DNA from: an uncultured Prevotella sp.
GTDB taxonomy: Bacteria; Bacteroidota; Bacteroidia; Bacteroidales; Bacteroidaceae
DNA length: 58,533 bases
Direction: 5' to 3'
Assembly (NCBI GenBank): GCA_934272845.1
Contig: CAKQSF010000013.1
Span: 1 to 58,533 of the forward strand
The position numbers and the translations under genes are program-made. Below are positions 53,493 through 58,533 of the stretch, piece by piece. Position 1 is the first letter of the stretch. Each line of letters opens with the position of its first letter. The notes under the pieces were generated by a model. It was given only the letters and a program-made list of their open reading frames with translations, had not been told where the DNA came from and made no database searches.

Positions 53493-56400
53493 ATGCAGGA
53501 TTTTATACATCTTCACGTTCATACTTATTTCTCTATTCTTGATGGACAGAGCCCTGTTAAGGCACTCGTTAAGAAGGCTATTGACAACGGCATGCGTGGC
53601 ATGGCGATTACCGACCATGGCAATATGTTTGGCGTTAAGGAACTGTTTGACGAGGTTAACAAGGTTAATAAAGGTAGGAAGAAGGAAGGTCTAGAACCGT
53701 TTAAGCCTATCTTTGGCTGCGAAATGTACGTGGCACACCGCGGAATGAAGATGAAACAGGACGCTAAACAGGACCGTGGCGGTTGGCACCTCATCGTATT
53801 GGCGAAAAACTTCAATGGTTACCGTAACCTTATTAAACTGGTAAGTAATTCATGGGTTGACGGCTTCTACGGTCGCCCACGTACTGACCATGAGCAACTG
53901 GAGAAATACCGTGAAGACTTGATTGTGTGTTCTGCCTGTATCGGTGGCGAGATTCCTAAGAAAATTCTTGCAGGCGATATAGAGGGGGCACGTAAAGCAG
54001 TAGAATGGCACAAGGCTATGTGGGGCGATGACTTCTACCTTGAGTTGCAGAGGCATGAGGTAAAAGACCCGAACATCATGGCGAACCGTGAGACTTTCCC
54101 TATGCAACAGCAGGTTAACAGGGTGCTTATTGAGTTTGCTAAGGAGTATAACATCAAGTTGATTTGTACTAATGACTGCCATTTTGTTGACGAGGAGAAC
54201 GCAGAGGCGCACGACCACCTACTGTGCTTGAGCACGGGCAAGGACCTCGACGACCCTACACGTATGCGATATACGAAGCAGGAGTGGTTCAAGACGCGTG
54301 AGGAAATGAACGACATCTTCGCTGACGTGCCAGAGGCACTGTCGAATACGCTTGAGATTTTAGACAAAGTAGAGACGTATAACCTTGAGTCTGACCCTAT
54401 CATGCCGTTCTTCCCTATACCGGAGGAGTTCGGTACGGAGGACTTGTGGCGCAAAAAGTTTACAGAAGAGGACCTATATAAGGAGTTTACGAGTGACGAG
54501 AACGGGGAGAACCAACTGCCGCCTGAGGAAGGTGAGAAAAAGATTAAGAAACTTGGCGGATACGAAAAGATTTATCGAATAAAGTTCGAGGCAGACTATT
54601 TACAGAAACTAGCATATGAAGGTGCGGCAGAAAGGTACCCTATGCCACTGTCACAGGAAGTGGATGACCGTATAAGGTTTGAGTTACACATAATGAAGAC
54701 CATGGGCTTCCCTGGTTACTTCCTTATTGTGCAAGACTTTATCAACTCGGCTCGTAAGGAACTGGGCGTTTGGGTTGGTCCTGGCCGTGGTTCTGCGGCT
54801 GGTTCGGTGGTGGCTTACTGCCTGGGAATAACAAAACTGGACCCATTGAAGTATGACCTTCTGTTCGAACGTTTCCTTAACCCTGACCGTATCTCTTTGC
54901 CTGATATTGATACCGACTTCGACGACGACGGGCGTGGTAAGGTATTGCAATGGGTGATGAACAAATATGGGCATGAGAACTGTGCACATATCATTACCTA
55001 TGGCACCATGGCCACGAAGAACTCTATCAAGGACGTGGCGCGTGTGGAGAAACTGCCACTTGACAAGACTAACGCGCTATGCAAGGCTATTCCTGACCGT
55101 CTGCCTGATGGCTTAAAAATGAATCTAGGCAATGCTATCAAGTGTACTCCTGAACTGCAACAGGCAGAGGCTTCGCTCGATGAACGTGAGCGTAACACCA
55201 TAAAATATGCTAAAATGCTGGAGGGCACGGTGCGCAACGTGGGTATTCATGCCTGTGGCTTCATTATCTGTCGTGACCCTATCAGCGACCATGTACCTGT
55301 CTCAACGGCAGACGACCCTGACTTTCCTGAGATTAAGACTGCCGTAACACAGTATGACGGTCACGTGATTGAATCTACGGGACTTATCAAGATGGACTTC
55401 CTCGGACTGAAAACGCTGTCAGAGCAGAAGGAGGCGTGCAGATTGATAAAACTGACACGTGGCATAGACATTGACCTTGACCACATTCCTATCGACGATG
55501 AGAAGACGTATGAACTGTATCAACGCGGACAGACCATCGGCACGTTCCAGTTTGAGTCGGCTGGCATGCAGAAGTATCTTCGTGAACTACATCCTACGGT
55601 GTTCGAGGACCTCATTGCGATGAATGCCCTCTACCGTCCAGGACCTATGGATTATATTCCGTCGTTCATCGCACGAAAGAACGGAAAAGAACCTATAACC
55701 TACGACATAGACTGCATGGAGAAGTACCTGAAGGATACTTACGGCATTACGGTCTATCAGGAGCAGGTCATGCTGTTGTCACGACAGTTGGCTAACTTCA
55801 CACGTGGCGAGAGTGATGCTCTGCGTAAGGCGATGGGTAAGAAGAAGAAGGACATCGTTGACGCAATGAAACCAAAGTTCATTGAGGGCGGTAAGAGTAA
55901 CGGGCACGATCCACAGATATTGGAGAAGATATGGGCGGACTGGGAGAAATTTGCATCCTACGCCTTCAACAAGTCGCATGCTGCGTGCTACTCATGGGTG
56001 GCATACCAAACGGCTTACCTTAAGGCTAACTACCCTGCTGAGTTTATGGCAGCACTCTTGACACGCCGACGCACGGACATCAAGGAAATAACAAAACTGA
56101 TGGACGAATGTAAGGCTCTTAAGATTGCCACACTGGGGCCTGACGTCAACGAGAGTATCGCTAACTTTGGTGTTAACAAGAAGGGCGAGATACGTTTCGG
56201 CCTGGCTGCCATAAAGGGCATGAGCGAGGCGGCAACGGAGGCTATTATAAAAGAACGTGATGCTAACGGACCCTACACTTCCATATATGACCTTATGGAA
56301 CGCGTACCTGCACAGGCAATGAACAAGAAGGCACTGGAGTGCATGGCACTGGCTGGCGCACTGGATTGTTTTGGCATCACACGCGAGCAGTACGTGGAGC

Positions 56401-57263
56401 AGGGGGAAGGCAAGGAGCCGTTCATTGCAACACTCTCACGCTATGCACAACAGTACCAAACTGCGAAGAACGAGGCTACAAACTCTCTCTTCGGGGGATT
56501 TGACTCTATCGACATATCTAAACCTAAACCGCCACAGGTGGAGGAATGGAGCGCGATAGAGAAACTTAACAGAGAGCGTGACCTCGTTGGTATTTATCTC
56601 TCTGCACATCCACTGGATGAATATTCTGTCGTAATGGAATGTATGTGTAACACTCTGTGTCAGGAAATAGGGCGTACAGCGGACAAGGAGGAACTGGAGA
56701 AACGTGACATTATTACCCTTGGCGGAATAGTAACATCTACCATGCCGCGCTTTACTAAGAACGGTAAGCCTATGGGCATTGTTACCATTGAGGACTTCCA
56801 CGGACAAGGGGAACTGGCACTCTTTGGCGATGACTGGTCACGATGGCAAGGCATGCTAACAGTGGGATGCACGGTGTTCATTACTATGAAATGTGAAAGA
56901 AGGTATGAGAAATCACAGCCCATGCTGAATTTGGTGAGCGTAGAGTTCTTGCAGGATATTGCTGAGAAGGCTATGTCGCAGGTGACTATCCACATTGACC
57001 TTGACAAGTTGTACACGAATCCCTCTGAGGATAGTACTGAGAATAATGACGAGATAACCACAACAAACTTTGGAGATTTCTTGAATGACCTCAGCACCAT
57101 AATAAAAACGTCTCCTGGACCAACACACTTGGCATTCTACATTCGTGACTCATCACTGAGTACACAACCTCTACAACTGGTTTCTAAACTACCAGGAATA
57201 AGGATTAATCGTAACCTCGTGGACTTTATACGCTCACACGAAGGAATGTCTATTAGTATATAG
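53493..57263 (+). CDS. dnaE: DNA polymerase III alpha subunit
   Basis: This 1,256-residue replicative polymerase has an N-terminal PHP domain (FIHLHVHTYFSILDG, TDHGNMFG) and a palm with the catalytic Asp pair in LPDIDTDFDDDG. Fingers segments include YQEQVMLLSRQLANF and GESDALRKAMGKKK. A helix-hairpin-helix and OB-fold region (ITLGGIVTSTMPRF, GELALFGDDW) completes the chain. I start at 53493 (MQDFIHLH). An in-frame ATG at 53364 adds 43 unrelated residues and lies upstream of a promoter-like TAACTTCG (53416-53423). The last 15 codons and the TAG lie in the first unit of a 73-bp tandem array. Confidence 0.97.
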   Translation: MQDFIHLHVHTYFSILDGQSPVKALVKKAIDNGMRGMAITDHGNMFGVKELFDEVNKVNKGRKKEGLEPFKPIFGCEMYVAHRGMKMKQDAKQDRGGWHLIVLAKNFNGYRNLIKLVSNSWVDGFYGRPRTDHEQLEKYREDLIVCSACIGGEIPKKILAGDIEGARKAVEWHKAMWGDDFYLELQRHEVKDPNIMANRETFPMQQQVNRVLIEFAKEYNIKLICTNDCHFVDEENAEAHDHLLCLSTGKDLDDPTRMRYTKQEWFKTREEMNDIFADVPEALSNTLEILDKVETYNLESDPIMPFFPIPEEFGTEDLWRKKFTEEDLYKEFTSDENGENQLPPEEGEKKIKKLGGYEKIYRIKFEADYLQKLAYEGAAERYPMPLSQEVDDRIRFELHIMKTMGFPGYFLIVQDFINSARKELGVWVGPGRGSAAGSVVAYCLGITKLDPLKYDLLFERFLNPDRISLPDIDTDFDDDGRGKVLQWVMNKYGHENCAHIITYGTMATKNSIKDVARVEKLPLDKTNALCKAIPDRLPDGLKMNLGNAIKCTPELQQAEASLDERERNTIKYAKMLEGTVRNVGIHACGFIICRDPISDHVPVSTADDPDFPEIKTAVTQYDGHVIESTGLIKMDFLGLKTLSEQKEACRLIKLTRGIDIDLDHIPIDDEKTYELYQRGQTIGTFQFESAGMQKYLRELHPTVFEDLIAMNALYRPGPMDYIPSFIARKNGKEPITYDIDCMEKYLKDTYGITVYQEQVMLLSRQLANFTRGESDALRKAMGKKKKDIVDAMKPKFIEGGKSNGHDPQILEKIWADWEKFASYAFNKSHAACYSWVAYQTAYLKANYPAEFMAALLTRRRTDIKEITKLMDECKALKIATLGPDVNESIANFGVNKKGEIRFGLAAIKGMSEAATEAIIKERDANGPYTSIYDLMERVPAQAMNKKALECMALAGALDCFGITREQYVEQGEGKEPFIATLSRYAQQYQTAKNEATNSLFGGFDSIDISKPKPPQVEEWSAIEKLNRERDLVGIYLSAHPLDEYSVVMECMCNTLCQEIGRTADKEELEKRDIITLGGIVTSTMPRFTKNGKPMGIVTIEDFHGQGELALFGDDWSRWQGMLTVGCTVFITMKCERRYEKSQPMLNLVSVEFLQDIAEKAMSQVTIHIDLDKLYTNPSEDSTENNDEITTTNFGDFLNDLSTIIKTSPGPTHLAFYIRDSSLSTQPLQLVSKLPGIRINRNLVDFIRSHEGMSISI

Positions 57264-57509
57264 TGATAACTTACAATCTGAGAGCAAACTCGTGGACTTT
57301 ATACGCTCACACGAAGGGATGTCTATTAGTATATAGTGATAACTTACAATCTGAGAGCAAACTCGTGGACTTTATACGCTCACACGAAGGGATGTCTATT
57401 AGTATATAGTGATAACTTACAATCTGAGAGCAAACTCGTGGACTTTATACGCTCACACTAAGGGATGTCTATTAGTATATAGTGATAACTTACAATCTGA
57501 GAGCAAACT
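57218..57509. repeat. Four 73-bp tandem repeats derived from the dnaE 3' end
   Basis: Units start at 57218, 57291, 57364 and 57437 and are almost identical. The only visible changes are GAAGGAATG to GAAGGGATG after unit 1 and CACACG to CACACT in unit 4. Unit 1 begins in the dnaE codons for Val-Asp-Phe-Ile-Arg and includes the TAG stop at 57261-57263 plus 46 downstream bases. Confidence 0.95.
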
Positions 57510-57538
57510 AATTACACGGTAGTCTGGTTGCTTTTACG

Positions 57539-57575
57539 AATTAGGGCTTGATTACGTTATAATCAGGTCCTAATT
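57539..57575. repeat. TAATCAGG-type palindrome between dnaE and dfx
   Basis: AATTAGGGCTTGATTA (57539-57554) and TAATCAGGTCCTAATT (57560-57575) pair with two mismatches. The motif is shared with palindromes at 13225, 28047 and 47764. The rest of 57510-57680 shows no gene. Confidence 0.6.
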
Positions 57576-57681
57576 ATATTATGCACCTATATCTATAAAA
57601 AATACAAGAAAAAGAATCGCTTTCCTTATAAATCGTAGGTTTCTGCAACATTTGTTACCACCTTCATACACAATCTCCCAG

Positions 57682-57689
57682 TAACTTTG
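57682..57689 (+). promoter_or_regulatory. Predicted -7 box of the superoxide reductase gene
   Basis: TAACTTTG lies 32 bases before the ATG. A TTTG at 57651-57654 is 27 bases upstream, longer than the usual spacing. Confidence 0.45.
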
Positions 57690-57720
57690 CACTATCAAAC
57701 TAAAGAAGGAGAACAGACGT

Positions 57721-58092
57721 ATGACAAAGAAACATGAAATTTACCGTTGCCCCGTATGTGGCAACATCGTAGAAGTTATGAACCCCGGTGCACTAATGGT
57801 ATGCTGCGGCAAGCCTATGCTGTTAATGGAGGAGAATACGACCGATGCCTCCGTAGAGAAGCATGTACCTGTAATAACGCCTACAAGCAATGGTTATAGG
57901 GTTTCTATCGGCTCCACGCCCCATCCCATGACGCAAGAGCACTACATACAGTGGATTGAGTTGTTAACAGATCACTGCATAATGCGCAAGGAACTGCAAC
58001 CTGACGAAGCACCAGAGGCAACATTCACAACTTGTGCACACACACCTACTGCACGAGCATTATGTAACATCCACGGACTGTGGAAGAAATGA
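57721..58092 (+). CDS. dfx: Desulfoferrodoxin / superoxide reductase
   Basis: This 123-residue cytoplasmic enzyme reduces superoxide to hydrogen peroxide without producing oxygen, as is usual in anaerobes. The N-terminal desulforedoxin iron site is visible as YRCPVCGNIVEV then MVCCGKPM (four Cys). The catalytic iron site ligands lie in EKHVPVI, STPHPMTQEHYIQWIEL and C-x-x-H of CNIHGLWKK at the C terminus. The usual Glu of EKH (sixth ligand in the resting state) is present. It is monocistronic, preceded by a promoter box and followed by a satellite array. Confidence 0.95.
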   Translation: MTKKHEIYRCPVCGNIVEVMNPGALMVCCGKPMLLMEENTTDASVEKHVPVITPTSNGYRVSIGSTPHPMTQEHYIQWIELLTDHCIMRKELQPDEAPEATFTTCAHTPTARALCNIHGLWKK

Positions 58093-58103
58093 CAAGTCTT
58101 ATC

Positions 58104-58355
58104 AGTATAATTAATTCAGTACTATTAATTCTGTACTATTAATTCAGCACTATTAATTCAGCACTATTAATTCAGCACTATTAATTCTGTATTATTAATT
58201 TAGCACTATTAATTTAGCACTATTAATTTAGCACTATTAATTCAGCACTATTAATTCAGCACTATTAATTCAGCACTATGAATTCTGTATTATTAATTTA
58301 GTACTATTAATTCTGTATTATTAATTCAGCATTATTAATTCAGCATTATAAATTA
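58104..58355. repeat. 14-bp tandem satellite, about 17-18 units
   Basis: Consensus TTAATTCAGCACTA is repeated with period 14 and variants (CTGTATTA, TTAGCACTA, CAGCATTA). Each unit holds the self-complementary core TTAATT/AATTAA. A partial relative is found at 44560-44606. Confidence 0.93.
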
Positions 58356-58533
58356 ATCGAGTAGGAGGAAAACGAAGCAGTTTTCTTCCTACTTTCGTTT
58401 TCCTACATCTCACACCACCGTACATGCGGTTCCGCATACGGCGGTTCCTATTTTGAATACCATTCGAGATACGCCTCCATTAAAGTAGCATACCCTGCGG
58501 AGCGTAGTTTATTGTTAAGTAAGTGTTCAAAAT
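58356..58533 (-). mobile_element. 3' end of a group II intron (domains V and VI), runs off the window
   Basis: On the minus strand a domain V-like hairpin (58414-58445; ACCGCCGT paired with ACGGTGGT, then GTGTGAGA) is followed by a domain VI-like stem (58361-58373 with 58380-58392). The end sequence CTACTCGATT is typical of bacterial group II introns. The 3' boundary near 58356 abuts the satellite. The 5' part lies outside the window. Confidence 0.75.
58448..58533 (-). CDS. Partial C terminus of the group II intron reverse transcriptase/maturase
   Basis: The open frame at the edge gives 27 residues beginning FEHLLNNKLRSAGYATL and ending LEWYSK before TAG at 58448-58450. It lies immediately upstream of the intron domain V, exactly where intron-encoded maturases end. 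The N-x-K-L-x-x-x-G-Y-x-x-L pattern resembles maturase C termini. Only this fragment is visible, so the assignment is mainly positional. Confidence 0.5.
   Translation of the reverse strand, partial: FEHLLNNKLRSAGYATLMEAYLEWYSK

Noticed and set aside
58104..58355. CRISPR array or origin iterons
   Set aside because: The 14-bp units are contiguous, without spacers, and there is no replication initiator gene; a satellite is the simpler reading.

Overview
The window looks like a Bacteroidales chromosome, most probably a Prevotella-type organism. Many genes have a TAnnTTTG promoter box 20-75 bases before the start, sometimes with a TTTG-like box 20 bases further upstream, which is the Bacteroidetes pattern. 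There is also a PorT-like barrel and a type IX secretion C-terminal domain, a DPE2-like 4-alpha-glucanotransferase with starch-binding domains, hybrid-type propeller regulators, DUF3575-like envelope proteins and several polysaccharide-degrading enzymes. No rRNA, tRNA, CRISPR array, prophage or complete insertion sequence was seen. Mobile DNA is limited to the 3' end of a group II intron at the right edge.

Layout. 1-4,600: alpha-glucan operon (malQ-like and GH13, minus strand). 4,790-6,872: ferredoxin, PorT-like protein, FemAB/GNAT-like protein. 6,981-15,875: a giant secreted pectin esterase and its likely membrane-spanning propeller/AraC regulator, separated by a repeat-rich 1.1 kb spacer. 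16,015-18,031: obg and a YfiH-type protein. 18,091-18,305: five 43-bp tandem repeats. 18,426-26,327: a five-gene minus-strand operon of envelope proteins of unknown function. 26,478-31,222: rodA, a GNAT acetyltransferase and a TonB-receptor-like barrel. 31,352-43,331: the most striking region (below). 43,449-49,450: GH43, a CapD/WbpM-like nucleotide-sugar dehydratase, an AraC regulator and GH30. 49,867-58,092: housekeeping genes (rplS, tadA, pssA, psd, dnaE, superoxide reductase) plus one unknown secreted protein. 58,100-58,533: 14-bp satellite and group II intron end.

The central cluster carries, on one strand, (i) a membrane sensor with dCache-like, HAMP, PP2C/SpoIIE phosphatase and C-terminal RsbW-like kinase domains, (ii) a STAS anti-anti-sigma-type protein, (iii) a 2,447-residue NRPS with order C-A-T-C-A-T-reductase, and (iv) a MATE exporter fused to a second RsbW-like GHKL ATPase domain. 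I read it as a secondary-metabolite locus in which a partner-switching circuit is wired to synthesis and export. The NRPS would release a two-residue peptide as an aldehyde or alcohol, and the exporter carries its own putative STAS kinase. No sigma factor or separate anti-sigma factor lies nearby, so the output of the switch is unknown.

A second theme is non-coding repetition. Two genes (the GH13 amylase and dnaE) have their last codons and stop inside tandem repeats. Two 218-bp intergenic elements 15 kb apart share ends, exact spacing and a hairpin with compensatory base changes, and smaller relatives of their palindromes occur elsewhere. A ten-G tract lies upstream of the capD-like gene.
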